A stretch of 64,000 bases of DNA from Panopea generosa (lineage: Eukaryota; Mollusca; Bivalvia; Adapedonta; Hiatellidae): contig CM055906.1 of NCBI GenBank assembly GCA_029582155.1, forward strand, positions 19,020,437 to 19,084,436, in the 5' to 3' direction. The position numbers and the translations under genes were made by a program. Positions 12,041-24,429 of this stretch are shown here, in pieces (within the stretch, counting starts at the first letter, position 1; every line of letters begins with the position of its first letter). The notes below the pieces were generated by a model. It was not told the origin of the DNA. It saw only the letters and a program-made list of their open reading frames with translations, and did no database searches.

Positions 12041-13199
12041 ATGCTTTTTATCCATTTAAATAAATGTAATCAGTTTATGTTTGAGCGTTTATAGCGTTTT
12101 CCGATATACCTTTTTAATCACAAACATGATAGATAGTTTACAAGGTGACATCTATAACTGTGTTGGTAGGCGTGTTTGAAATCACTGTCTGCTTACACCA
12201 AGGTTGAGACAATTTTCTCATTTCCACGTGCTGAACGTGCTTTCATCCGTTGAAATTGCATGGCCGCATTGGAATGCCATTGCCAGTGAGCTAATGGTAA
12301 ATATATGACTGTGCATAAAAAACTAAAATCTTATTGAGTAAATATGACTATTTTTTGGATATAACCACATAGTTTAAATGAAAGGTAAGTTTTTTTGGTA
12401 ATTGGTTGACCGAAAATTATTATTATTATGGCGAGCAAAATGTACTTATATTTTTCAGTATTTGGAAGAGTTTGAGGCCGTGCATTCACGAAACTTTATT
12501 ATATTGTGCCGATAATAATAGTAAAGGGGATCTCAGTAAGAAAAAATGGACATTTTATGGCATAATGTAGCTCATCTCCGATATCCTTTAAAAGGAGGCA
12601 CATGTGATTGTGATACGGTAAATATGAATGTTGAAATCTTCCCCAGATTTACTGGTAATCGATGTTTGTGGTACGGAAATGGAATAGTCGCAGATTACTA
12701 GAATTTGCAAATATGGTTCTAATTTCGGACTTAGTTATACTGCACGTCTCACACCACTATTACCAGATTACATCTCCTACAGGACTCCATTTTGAGATGA
12801 CTTTTTTTCTAGTTGATCCATATGTATACATTACCGGTATTTTCTAAAATAGTATTCACGTAATTAATCCACGTGTAGTTTGTTGTAGAATATAACACAG
12901 TATCGTAACATTTTCACGTAAATTTTTCTTCATTACCTGAAATAAGTTAGGTCCAGATATTAATCATGGTCTAAATTATAATTTCACGAGGGCATTTACC
13001 TAATTCAACATACATCATGCATTAAAGAGTACTTTTCTTGCTGTTTGTAATTTGCGAAAGAAATCTGTGTGCACGTTTTAAATTAAATCAAGTTTTCGAA
13101 ATCCGATGCCACGCAGTTATATGTTGAAATTGGAACTTTTGTTTGACCGAAAAGTTTAAATTGGATATCAGTTGGCAAGTTGAGTGAGAAATCCGAGGA
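12041..13199. other. Gene-free AT-rich stretch
   Basis: No gene or clear repeat recognised. Confidence 0.5.
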
Positions 13200-13556
13200 T
13201 TAGGTATATGCTATATAGCCGTATATGCTTGGACTAGCTAATGTTTTCTTGTGTTTAGGAAAACCACCGGATGAAGAAAACAATACTCCTATATACTTGT
13301 ATTCTTTAACGATTTCTATGTTTACGCCATTTGTAATCAAAATTAAATTACTAGGTTTATTTGTACCAGAAATAGTAACCCTTGTTTTACTCATGATAAT
13401 TGATAATTTCAATTTTGAACTGTACAAATAAAAATCATTTATTACGTTTTGAATTATAATAGGACTATCACTTGCAATAACTGCTTCGCCCACATATAGC
13501 AAAATACATAACTTAAGGTAGATATTTTGAATGTTTAGTGGCTTGTTAAAATCCAT
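13200..13556 (-). pseudogene. LINE reverse-transcriptase fragment
   Basis: A 118-residue minus-strand frame reads LCILLYVGEAVIASDSP, aligning with the LLLYADDTVILSESP core of non-LTR reverse transcriptases, then LKLSIIMSKTRVTISG and EYKYIGVLFSSSGGF (the KYLGVxFSSSG block). The catalytic YADD is replaced by YVGE, so it is inactive. Both ends are truncated. Confidence 0.8.
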
Positions 13557-14284
13557 TGCGTTGTTTTTTTTCTTCCGAGTTCCATTGCAAGGTCGTTTAA
13601 ACAGATTGAAAAAGAACTAGTGAAAGATTTTTCGCCTTGTCTTAACTCCACAGTGACTTTGAATAATGGGGAAATATCATTAACAGTAACACCAGATTAA
13701 TATCCGAATACATATCAATATTTACTGGGAAAGGGTTACCTTCTATATGATTAATTTATTTCACAGATACTATCGAATGCTACAGAGAAGCATGTGTAGG
13801 AGCAAAACAGTTTTTTCTTATGTGATCTTAACGTATCTAGCAAAACTTTTAAAGTAAAACATTATCAGTAGTAGAGTATTTTGATCGAAACCATTTTAAG
13901 AATATCATTTTGTTTATACTCAGCAAAAAAAACATTTACTCTCCATAAATTGGTTATTTCCAAAACTCTGTTCGAAACACTGCAATGATATGATCATTTT
14001 ATACAAATCTTTATTTCTATTGAATATTTTTAGTGTATTTTTGTACCCATAAATTAACGATTAAGTGGACAAGGGCATAATCAAAATAATGTTTTGTAAC
14101 TGAAACTGAAATTGCATTGTTATTGTACCTGTTGAAGGTTTTATCAACTCGCCTGAGCCGACGGCTTAAGGTGATTGCAGGGCTAAAAACATCAAACACC
14201 TCATACCTGTTTCTGTACAAAATGTCATTGTGGGGTTAATCCTTCTCCTTTTGTTTGAATTGTATTTTGTTTTACTTTTTTAGC

Positions 14285-14745
14285 TTTCAGGTGTCAACCC
14301 ACCATTGATTTTTGTTCTTTATTCTATAGTAAATAATAAAAGTTTGAAGGCTTGTCATTCATAGAGAATCCCAAATGAAAGAAGTGAAACCTACATTTTA
14401 CTGTTTGTCAACCTCTGCACTATCAACATATGATGAGAAAAGTAGGGGTCATGTGTCATATAAGAGATTTTTTTTTCTGCTCAGTGTGTACACTGGTGAC
14501 AAAATGAAAGTAGACTTCCGAAATCATGTATTCATACCCCAATTTCCAAGCATCAATTTTTTTTCTAAATTCACAATTCAAACATGACAATGCTATCAAA
14601 ATGTTCAAAATACATCATAATGCCATTCAAATAAAAAATGAGCATTAAATAAAGGAAAATGCATATTTAAAGAAGAAGAAATGAAGATTATTTATAACCG
14701 CCATTATGCGACTACCCCACGAAAGCACTTCCTCTTTGCCATGGT
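14285..14745. repeat. ~460-bp interspersed repeat, forward copy
   Basis: Inverted relative to 38005-38465 with high similarity throughout (for example AGTGTGTACACTGGTGACAA against TTGTCACCAGTGTACACATT). Ends carry CCACCATTG in opposite orientations. No coding capacity; probably a non-autonomous DNA element. Confidence 0.75.
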
Positions 14746-14759
14746 GGTACTATGCCTCA

Positions 14760-15885
14760 ACAACATAACGATAAGTCAACCGAACATAATGACATGTGAA
14801 CCTTACATCAACCGATCATAATTAAATGTGAACAGAACATAATGTTAATATAACCGACAATGACGAGACCAAGTTCAATGTTATACCAACCAACACATAA
14901 TGATATACAACCCAACATAATGATGAGACAACCCAACACAATGATGAGATGAACCCAACACAATGCTTAACAACCTATTATAATGAGTATACAACACAAC
15001 ATAATGATGAGACAACCCAACACAATGTTATAGCAACCCAACACAATGATATACAACCTAACATAATGATGAGGCAACCAACACAATGCTATGACAACCC
15101 AACACATCGATTTTACAACCCAACATAATGACGAAACAACCCAAAATAATGATGAGACAACCCAACACAATGATTTGACAACCCAACATAATGAATATAC
15201 AACCCAACCTAATGATGAGGCAACCCATCACAATGTATGACAACCCAGCATAATGAGTATACAATCCAACATAATGATGAGACAACCCAACACAATGATT
15301 ATACATCCCAACACAATGATGAGGCAACACAACACAATGATTATATAACCCAACATAATGATGAGGCAACCAAACACAATGATTATTCAACCCAACATAA
15401 TGATGAGGCAACCCAACAAATGCTATGACAACCCAACATAATGAATATACAACCCAACAATATGATGAGGCAACCCATCACAATGCTATGACAACCCAAC
15501 ATTATGGATATACAGCCCAACCTAATGTTGAAGCAACCGATCACAATGGTATGACAACCCAGCATAATGATTATACAACCGAAAATAATGTAATGACGAC
15601 CCATTATAATGATGAGACAACTCAACACAACCCAACATAAAGATGAGGCAACCCATCACAATGCTATGACAACCCAACATAATGGATATACAACCCAACC
15701 TAATGTTGAGGCAACCCATCACAATGCTATGACAATCCAACATAATGATGAGACAACCCAACATAATGCTATGACATCCCAACATAATGATAAGACAATC
15801 CAACATAATGCTATGACAACCCAACATAATGCTATGACAACCCAACATAATGATGAGACAACCCAACACAATGATTAAATGACCC
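14760..15885. repeat. 1.1-kb minisatellite with ~21-bp units
   Basis: About fifty diverged units of ACAACCCAACATAATGATGA type, with longer higher-order units (CAATGCTATGACAACCCAAC alternating with GGATATACAACCCAACC) near 15640-15850. It starts right next to the end of the 14285-14745 repeat. The open frames seen on both strands are a by-product of the 21-bp period. Confidence 0.9.
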
Positions 15886-16935
15886 ATAAAGATGGCAATA
15901 CTGAATTTAAGACCGCTCTGGCGTTCCATACCTACCTGTACATAAACTGCCATAAAATAAAGCTTTATTTTCAAAATTGTGGATTTATTTTGAAAACGAA
16001 ACTATATTCCGCTGTTTCCAACAAAATTAGCATTGGCTCACGTGTTAGAAAATCGGAGTAGAAATTCCAAGCAAATGAAAAATGACGCTATATCATTATT
16101 TGCAGCCAATCAAGAGAAGGGGCAAAGTTGACCTTTTAAGACAAGTTGTTTAATACTGGTTAATTTGATCTGAAAGCATAGAAATGAAAATGTGGCAAGT
16201 GGCTGCTCAATAGTCACCTCATAACACCTGCCTTTAGCTACCATATTTTCTATTTACCATTTCTATGATTTTGGAGTAAATTAACCTGTATTAAGCAACA
16301 GCCCATCTTAAAAGGCCACTTTTGTCCATTCCCTTGACTGGCTGCTTAAGACAGGTTTGACTTTATATATATATACAATTATTTGTGAATAACCAAGACA
16401 TAAATGTACAGACCAGACTACGGCGAGTGCGCCTAGCTACAATGCAAACCATAGATATAATATCAAGGCCTCTGCCAAACCAACAAATTTTGTGTCGACC
16501 ATGACTTATATACTAAGGATTTACATGCAACACATATGGACAGGGTGGACAAATTTACATACATGAAACTGATAGCTTTATATGAGTAGGATCCAGTTAA
16601 GGATTCATGACTACTCACATGCTATATAAAGGACAGATTTATAAACCCGTTGGATCATATAGATACAGTGAAATTCATATATATTTAATTTCATAAAGGG
16701 AGATAATTAAATTCACAACAACGAAATTTACGATTTTTGGGATCTCCATATATATCTCCATATATATCGTACATCACTTGATAGATTGGAAATATCATTG
16801 TTGTAAAAATTGTTATAGATGCAAGCCTTATTTTCAAAGAATATGTTAAATGCAAATATTACATATATATATATAAGGTATATATTTTTATTTATCTATT
16901 TCATTATAATGTCACTGATATGGAGTGTTATATAT

Positions 16936-17020
16936 CGACCAACACATAGACTGTGGCAGGGCTGGGATTTGAGTTTGCAACCCCTGTTTGATAGTCAGAT
17001 GCGCTACCAACTAACCTTAT
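16936..17020 (-). mobile_element. SINE family A head fragment
   Basis: Minus strand: tRNA-like GGGTTGCAAACTCAAATCCC region with GATAGTCAGATGCGC mirror of other family-A heads; no tail visible. Confidence 0.5.
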
Positions 17021-17547
17021 CGGAGCCCAACATTTGTCGCATTTTACGACATGCACAAGTCACAGTGGTCATGTGCTTGCCATCACTCGTGTTAAACGCT
17101 GAAACCACACCAGTGGTAACTATGCACAATTGTTAATGTGACAAAATAATAATTATTCTTAAGCCTGTGATATGTATTTATGCAGATACAACCTGCAGAA
17201 TTGGGCAGACAAGGCTGAACAAATTATGCTACAACGTATTATTATAACATAAAGAAAGATTTAATTGACAAGCAGGAAGAATCGAAAGTCAATCTGACAG
17301 TAACACGACACTGGAACATGCACTGAAGGCAACCTTAGGGAAAGATGTAAGTAAAAAAACACAGCGTCAACTACCTTGACCCCTCGAAGTATTGGAAATA
17401 TATTTATTTAAAAAATCTAAGTAATTAAAGTAAGTGTTTGTCAATTATAGTGTTACCCCTATTGAAAGGGACAACAACATTGGGCTTATGAGACACCTTT
17501 ATTTTTTGCCAGGCAGCAGGCCGTTAGACATTCTTAACCCATTAATT

Positions 17548-17640
17548 TAATGCTGGGTGAGCAACCGGCCTCATTAGAAGACAGATTTGAACCTTCAACC
17601 TCCCGCTTTCAAGGCAGACGCCTTTACCACCTGACCACGG
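17548..17640 (-). mobile_element. tRNA-like SINE head, family B type
   Basis: Minus strand reads GTGGTCAGGTGGTAAAGGCG (A box) and GAAGGTTCAAATCTG (B box). No intact tRNA fold or CCA-type gene context. Confidence 0.55.
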
Positions 17641-17675
17641 AAGACTGCTTAATCTAAGATTTTTACATTTTTAAT

Positions 17676-17903
17676 TTATGCTGAGATTCCTATTGAAATG
17701 GACCCAATACACTTCCTTGTGGAACAGCGCATGAAATGATCATGAAATTTGACACTGATGATTGTATTGTCAACATAATGATAAGTCAGATAAGAATGCA
17801 ACCACTCAACTGACTCCACACCTATTTCTTTTAATTTGTGGAATACAATCCCATGATCAGCTGTATCAAAAGCCTTTTGAAGGTCCGACATATAATAATA
17901 CAA
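17676..17903 (-). pseudogene. LINE reverse-transcriptase fragment (upstream blocks)
   Basis: Minus-strand frame reads SDLQKAFDTADHGIVFHKLK then EIGVESVEWLHSYLT, the DLxKAFDTVDHxILLxKL...W..SYL block of non-LTR reverse transcriptases. The downstream part is lost. Likely the same old element family as 20473-20736, which lies 5' of it on this strand. Confidence 0.82.
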
Positions 17904-18128
17904 ATGTCATCTGGTCACTACATTTCCGATACATTTCAGGAAAGCCAACATGTCATTATTTGACTTCTGACAAAGACACATACTTCAAAACAAAGACGTT
18001 ACGATGTTTTGAAAATAAAAATAGTGGAGAAACTAGACATAATGATCAAGTAGGAAAAAGAATGATGTAATAATGCCATGGTGGAAACATAGCAGTTTCA
18101 CTTTGCTGCATTTATTGGAAAACTATCT

Positions 18129-18461
18129 TTATGTAGAGCTCTTTCTAACAGGACCACATGCTAACATGTCCAAATACTCTGATGTGACACCCTTGCACGA
18201 AAAGAACACCCACGTCCAATGCATGTGTTGTTGAAGGCAAGTATCAATACTCTGTTTGATAATCTCTATGCATGCTATATACAAATTGCCTACAGACAAT
18301 GCATGAACTACGACTATAGCTTCTACTCTAGATTTTGATAAAAATTGCCATAAGTCATTTGGTTGTACCTCTGATGAGGCCCTCCCGTGGGGTTTGGAGA
18401 TCTGGAGAACATGGCCATTTATTTTTAGAGATCTGGGGAGCATTGGTCTTTCAGAGATCAA
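18129..18461 (-). other. Unrecognised 110-codon frame
   Basis: Contains NDLWQFLSKSRVEAIVVVHA and MHWTWVFFSCKGVTSEYLDM. It is of normal amino-acid complexity but has no known motif, and lies among LINE relics on the same strand. Could be another part of the LINE or chance. Confidence 0.2.
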
Positions 18462-18500
18462 GGGATCAAAGGCCTAATTTTAGAAATCAAGGGATATTGT
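18380..18500. repeat. Short tandem units of AGAGATCTGGGGA type
   Basis: Three to four degenerate ~33-bp units; related sequence at 11945-12020 and 20150-20210. Confidence 0.5.
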
Positions 18501-18609
18501 CCTTAATGAAAAAGAGTACCTAATTTGATCAATTTTATCAGAGACATATAAACAGAGATAGGCAACTGGAGGCACTTGTCTAAATTTAGGTGGCACATTT
18601 TGGCTTTTT

Positions 18610-19200
18610 CTAGTTTAGTTTGAACTTATTTATTTTACTTGGATTGTGAAACAAGTTCTAACGACTTCGACAAATCAAGCTCGAAGTCTTCCTGGGTATA
18701 ACCAGTATTTAGCATATGTGGAAAAAGTGTCGTGCTCAAGGACCACTTGGCGTTTTCTAAATCATGGAAAAAACACATCCTCCAGAATCAAACAACATAA
18801 TTTTGTAATTATGGTATCAAAGAAAGGGCTTGATTTGGGAGATTACTTTTTTTTTTTAAATTTAAAGAAATGAAGAATTTTACGCTTAAAGTTTTTTTGT
18901 TTGATCATTTTCTCTTTTTAGCCCATTTTTTTGAAATAAGAAATAAGAAAAGCGACATCAATAAATATCAATATGAGACTTTCGCCACCGATGGAAAACT
19001 TACTGCTTCATCTTTCTGCCTAATATTTCTATTTTTATTGTTTTGTTTAAACGTACATGGTATTTGTTAAATCAAGACTACCATTTTTTGTTTAGAAATC
19101 TTCATTTTTTTCGTGAAATTTCAACATATTTTGATTTCAATACGTAGTAATTTAAATTCAGAAGAAAAATATTAAATAATTGATAAATGGAATTGGAATT
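18610..19200. repeat. ~1-kb interspersed repeat, copy 2, first part
   Basis: Matches 11045-11780, including the SINE-D-like start. The rest of the repeat continues at 19985-20250 after unrelated sequence. Confidence 0.72.
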
Positions 19201-19519
19201 GGTCATCATTTTTATCAGCTTTACTTTGGCACCAACATTTTAAAAATTCAGACCAAGATTCGAAGAGTTATTATAGAAATATTAAAAGTGCCGTGGACAT
19301 TATATTACTATTAGCCGGCCAGTTTTCTGTAATTAAGTCATTGATTTTATGTATAATTTTTTATACTTGATCATAATTTACTTTTAAAATGAGATGTCGA
19401 CTGCTTGAAACAGCTTTTAACGTTTCTTACGTGTTAGTCTTGGCCCCTACACAACTTCAGTACCCGAAATAAATTTTGGATGGTAATTCCGAACAAAGAT
19501 ATATTTACAGTACTGATGC

Positions 19520-19605
19520 TGAAAGACAGTATAGTGCAGTGGTTAATATCGTCGATTTCGGATCGTAAGGACTGGTGTTCATCCCACCCGGCATCTACTT
19601 TTTTT
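19520..19605 (+). mobile_element. tRNA-like SINE head
   Basis: TAGTGCAGTGGTTAATATCG (A-box-like) followed by a TTCATCCC B-box remnant. Too degenerate to be a tRNA gene. Confidence 0.4.
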
Positions 19606-19984
19606 ATTAGATCGTGTTTACACAATAAAAACAATTATTTATGTATATTTATTGCCTTTTGTAAATTAACCATTCAGCTGTTCATTTATTTTGACTCTTC
19701 TGTCCTTCCATCGATATCTTCTTTGGCTCTACTTGCAAAGGCCAGCAGGACTTATGTTGTGGTAAATTGTCCGTCGTCCACCCGTTAACCTTTTTCTTGT
19801 AGAAGCTATAGCATCCCCCACATTTTTCAAAGAATCTTATCCAAACTCGCACAGTATTTGTATAACCACAACTCTTGAAGTTCTTGAACCAGCGTGATTG
19901 AACTACAAATGCTCCCTGTCACAGGGTTGACAAGCACATTTTTAAGGAAACTTAAAAAAAACTTTTCTCTGAATTCAAGCAATA

Positions 19985-20250
19985 GACCATAGATATTTTA
20001 AACAAGGAAAAGAAGACAGTACATGGATATTGCTTATTATATGATGTGTAAACAATAATAGAGAAATTATAGTAGACGTTTTACTAAAGGAAATACTATT
20101 TGGTACTTTCAGGGAACTATGTTTAAAACAAATACTTCTGGGGAACTTTGGCAAATACTTTTGGAGATCTGGGGAACAATAGGCATTACTTTAAGAGATC
20201 CAGAGAACAGGGACCCCCCCCCCCCCCACCCAGCCCTGGGAGGGCCTCAA
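19985..20250. repeat. ~1-kb interspersed repeat, copy 2, second part
   Basis: Matches 11800-12035 (ATAGTAGACGTTTTACT, TTTGGTACTTTCAGGGAACT). Includes a run of 14 C at 20214-20227, where the first copy has five. Confidence 0.72.
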
Positions 20251-20472
20251 CACTTACCCCAATCAGCCTGACCCAGCTTGTCAATAAGCAACTTTTTCGT
20301 ATAATTTTTAACACATCTAACTAGAAAAGTAGTGTTTAGAAAATGTTTGTTAGTAATCTTCAAAGTACTCAAGGTCATAAAATCGTGAAATAGTGACAAT
20401 ATGATCAATAATACTACTTGAAGCTTTAATGATTCTAGGCTTCACTTATAATCTAATGTAAATAAAAAAATA

Positions 20473-20736
20473 TCAAAACATTTTATAAGATTTAAAGAGT
20501 GAATTAGTTTTTTGTTTAAAGCAAATATTGACATCTCCTAGGAGATACATTTCACAGTCTGATCCAAGATTTATTAAAACACTTTGAAGATGACAAATAA
20601 ATGTGGCCTGTTTTGGAGGCCTGGACATAGTACCTACAATAAATAATGGGTTTGGTTTTTGGTAAAAGGAGTTCAACAAAAAACAGTTCATCATTCCTAA
20701 CGTTTCAATCAGGTCTAGTGGTAAAAGCAGTATCAT
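20473..20736 (-). pseudogene. LINE APE-type endonuclease fragment
   Basis: Minus-strand frame reads NPLFIVGTMSRPPKQATF and DCEMYLLGDVNICF. These match the (V)GTxYRPPxQ and xxLGDFNI blocks of the endonuclease domain in APE-type non-LTR retrotransposons. Truncated at both ends; the order endonuclease then RT (17676-17903) on the minus strand fits one fragmented LINE. Confidence 0.8.
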
Positions 20737-20739
20737 TCC

Positions 20740-22635
20740 TCACATAACAACATACTCAAACTACAATATCATCGTCAATGTGTATACTGTGCTGAATAGA
20801 ACAATGTTGCGACAGTCGATACTGCTGAACAGGAATCAAATATCTTGGTAACAATCTCGAAACAGCTTACCGGTATGTCACGATATTATTGCTATAATGT
20901 AATATTTACTTCAAACGTTTAATTTTGTATCAAATATCATTAATTAAGACAGCCTCATTTACAACAACACTTCCGCGTTTTAGATCAGATATACATTTTA
21001 ATTTTCAAAGGATTAAGTAAGAAGGTCAGGTGTGGAAGAAATGAGCTTAAATGAAGCTACACGGCTCTTTCAAAACTGGTGCATGCCATTACAAAACAAA
21101 GTTGGATAACTCCAAAACGACACTGATATTGCCCGTTGAATAATTAATTTATCAAACGAGTTTACCAAAATATATTATGTTACGCTCTACCGGGCATTAT
21201 ACATTTTACCAACGAGTTTAATCAATAAGATAATAAATGAGTACGAATATAAAATTCTGTTATCGCATTGTTCAGAAATATTGTGCATTTATCAATATCT
21301 TTTAAAAATCATTTTTCATATCATCTCATTAAAAAAAGAGAAAAAAATTTAGTATCTGTCAAGCATCATATCGTGTAACGATTCAAAGTAACGTCACTGT
21401 TCCATTATTTACATAATCACCATTACACAATTCTATGACATACATTTTAATGTACATAGACAAATAAAAGCTGCAATGGAACGAGTATTTTCTTAATGTT
21501 TTCATTAAGAATAAAGAATCTGAGTTATTTTATTTTCTAAAAGGAGCGTTGTAAAGAAAAAGAATGAAAGTAAATATTTTATTTCAAATAATCGTCATTA
21601 GCTATCATTCTTGAAGACGTTAGTTATCATGTTTCCCCAATAGCTATACCTTAGTATTACTTAAAACATTTTCTCGAATACTTATGAAAATGTTATTCTT
21701 ATGTAAAGCAAACATTTCTTTTCATCAATTTAGGATTATAAATTGTATCTCAAATGATGTATAGTAGCATGTTTGCTTATAAAGGGTTGACAGAATGCTA
21801 TGGTGGCGTTTTTTGCAATGCTACGTCTTTTGTTTAACACATTTGTTTCCTTTTTTTCGCGTTTCCTCATCACGAATTAAGCAATATATTACTACATGAA
21901 AACCAGCTTCAGAACGTTCCAAACTGTGCCAGAGCTATGCTGATGTCTGGGTGACTCATACGGTGTCTGTGTTTATGTTTATACACAATTGGCAGTTACT
22001 GACAATACATAACACGATATATACTTGCACATCACGCGATGAAGCGTGCTTTAAGAACCACATCCTGTCTAGACAAGTTTTTTTCAAATTGATAAATATG
22101 CCTAACGCAGTTCTTCGGTAATCAAAGTGAACGTTTAACATTCTAACTGCTAAATAGCTTGAGTAGTTTGACAAGAAACATTTGCAGATTTGTTGAAATC
22201 TATTCTGTAACCACGCTGCAAATGTCAGTAAAGGATGTAAATCTGAATCAAATTATGAACATCCCGAGCTCATTCTTTATTGACCAATGGAAACAATGGT
22301 TTAATTGCAGCGTGGATTGAATTGATTGGTTTTAAAGGAACTTGGTTTAGGTGAAAGACCTGTGACCTCTGTAGTGCTGCAAAGGTCGAACAGTGAAAAG
22401 GTAGTTCTATTAATTATAATTAATATTTATAGTTTCAGTGTTTTATTTCTCTAACCATGTTAACTACTTGTTAACGCCAGCATTTGTATATGTTAAGAAG
22501 CAGTGTATGTTTCAAGGATTATTTGTTCAGGTGCCCATAATCATAGGGACAACGTATAATTGCTTCCTTCATAAGCTGTTTCATGGAAATTTTCATACTG
22601 AGAACGGTTGAGATAAATTTAGTTTTATTCATATT
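20740..22635. other. Gene-free AT-rich stretch
   Basis: No gene, RNA or clear repeat recognised. Confidence 0.5.
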
Positions 22636-22644
22636 TCATATTTA

Positions 22645-22850
22645 TGAAAATGTGTCACAGTGTGTATGGAATCTGTAAGGCGAGAAACGTGTCAGAAGTC
22701 CGGCTAGATCAGTCGGAGGAGCATTTGCCTTACCAGAGAAGGTACCGGTTTGAGTCCCGAATTGGCTGCTTATTTATTCTCGCCCTGCTACACTTGCGCC
22801 GATAGTATTTCGAGAAACATTCACATGCATGACTCTTTGGTCTCCATCGA
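22645..22850 (+). mobile_element. tRNA-derived SINE, family C, unit 1
   Basis: Leader TGTCACAGTGTGTATGGAAT, then tRNA-like CCGGCTAGATCAGTCGGAGG and B box CCGGTTTGAGTCCCG. Confidence 0.65.
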
Positions 22851-22884
22851 AATCCAGTAACGATTTCAAAATGTGTGAGTGAAT

Positions 22885-23050
22885 TTTGCCACAGTGTGTT
22901 TATAACGTGTTAGGAGGAAAATGTGTATCATCAGACCGGCTACCTCAGTCGTAAGAGCATTTGCCTGCCAGCGAAAAGTTCCATGTTTAAGTTCCGGTTC
23001 TTTTCTCGTAGTGTTACATTGTCGTCTATGTCATTGTGTGTAAGCAAACC
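22885..23050 (+). mobile_element. tRNA-derived SINE, family C, unit 2
   Basis: Same leader (GCCACAGTGTGTTTATAACG) and head CCGGCTACCTCAGTCGTAAG as the unit 230 bp upstream. A third, poorer head follows near 23040-23105 and a bare leader occurs at 40905. Confidence 0.6.
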
Positions 23051-23854
23051 TGTAAGAGGAGAATTGAGCCAGGCGGTTTCGGATCATGGGCTGGCTGTAT
23101 ACTGTTCTCGTTATGGAACATAGATATAAGGTATACTTTTACAATTCCACATAAATGTTACAATCATTTTCTTCCCTATGGATAAAAGTGTGCACTATGC
23201 GCAGCAATGTTTAACACCTTGCAGTCTTATAGTATGTACTCAGTGTTCTATAATCCCTGTGTCAGGTTTTTATGATACTGGGTGGTGTGAAAACGTTTCA
23301 CGTAACAATTTTGAAGATGCCATTCTTAATATTTCATGGAAATATACGGAAGTCGTTTCTGTTTGGAGATGGATTTTGCTTTTAAGTGGCCATGTAAAAT
23401 AGTTTTTATACAAAATGTACAACGGCGTATTTTGCTCAGTTGAAAAAGTTCTGGTAGTAAGTTGTGCAGTTAACATAATTAAGAATATTTACATCTTGTG
23501 TCGTATGTCTGTGTATTTTGATATACATATCTAAGCATTATTACCCGAAATAATATATTGAAGAAGTTGTTTATAGTTTTAACCAACTAGATATATCACG
23601 TCTGTTTTTTTTTTTAATTATTTACATAAACAATTAAAGATATGCATATCATTTGATTTTGATATATACAATCAAACCTGTCTTTAGCAGTCAGTCAAGG
23701 GAAGAAAAAAATGGCCTTTTTAGACAGGCTATTGCTTAATACACTCAAGTTAGTTACTCTGAAAAAATGGTTGCTTAAGACCGGTAATTACTTAATAAAA
23801 GTGACCACTTACACAGGTTTAACTGTATATACGAGTATATATATTAGTTTTATA

Positions 23855-24028
23855 CTAATTTATTTTAGCTCGATTGCGAAGAAATCTCAGAAATGCTCTC
23901 GATTTCGCTACCCGAGTAGAACCAGTATTGAGTGTTGTTCTTTAAGAGGTATAGGGTCGAGTTCGGGGCCGAACCCAAGAATGATTTGGGCGGCCAACAC
24001 TCTATCCACGACACTACCACTCTGCTTA
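23855..24028 (-). mobile_element. tRNA-derived SINE, family D
   Basis: Tail ATTTATTTTAGCTCGATTGC, body GAGTAGAACCAGTATTGAGTG, tRNA-like head (minus strand) ending near 24028. It lies about 330 bp upstream of the secreted-protein start codon. Confidence 0.65.
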
Positions 24029-24362
24029 TATATAAAAACATGTTTTATTATAGATGGTCAAGTGTGTAACTTTTAATCATTAATCAGAGATATGATTAAG
24101 GATCTGGATACATGATTAATTTATTTTATTTCATATCTGCATAATGTGGATATATTATTTTCAGAAGTGGTGTTAAGGCACAATTTAGACGAGAAAGTCC
24201 AAGTCAACAGAAACCGCCGTAATGTTTGGTGTCTTATCAAGTACATGAACCTCAGTTTGGCAAGGATCGCCTGACAATAAGGTCGACAGAAATAATATAT
24301 CGTCATCGCCTTTTGACCTTCCGTTACCATCGATCGTACTATTTCGAATAAAATCAACAAAA

Positions 24363-24429
24363 ATGTATAAAATTCTACTTTGTGTAGTGTTTCTGTATAT
24401 TGGAGCATTGTACGGAAAAGTAATACCTG
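24363..24429 (+). CDS. Signal-peptide exon of the Ser/Gln-rich secreted protein
   Basis: ATG, one lysine, then the hydrophobic run ILLCVVFLYIGALYG and KVIP plus one base. A signal peptide confined to a short first exon is common in animal secreted proteins. The context aaaaATG is acceptable. Likely cleavage is after residue 18. Confidence 0.78.

Noticed and set aside
15058-15974. Several 60-150 codon frames on both strands rich in TTQHND or LIIMLGC repeats
   Set aside because: They are produced by a 21-bp minisatellite, whose period is a multiple of three; no start context, domain or splice logic.
17160-17340. Resemblance to a GIY-YIG-type motif (TCRIGQTRLNKL)
   Set aside because: Only a few residues match, and the frame is not sustained.
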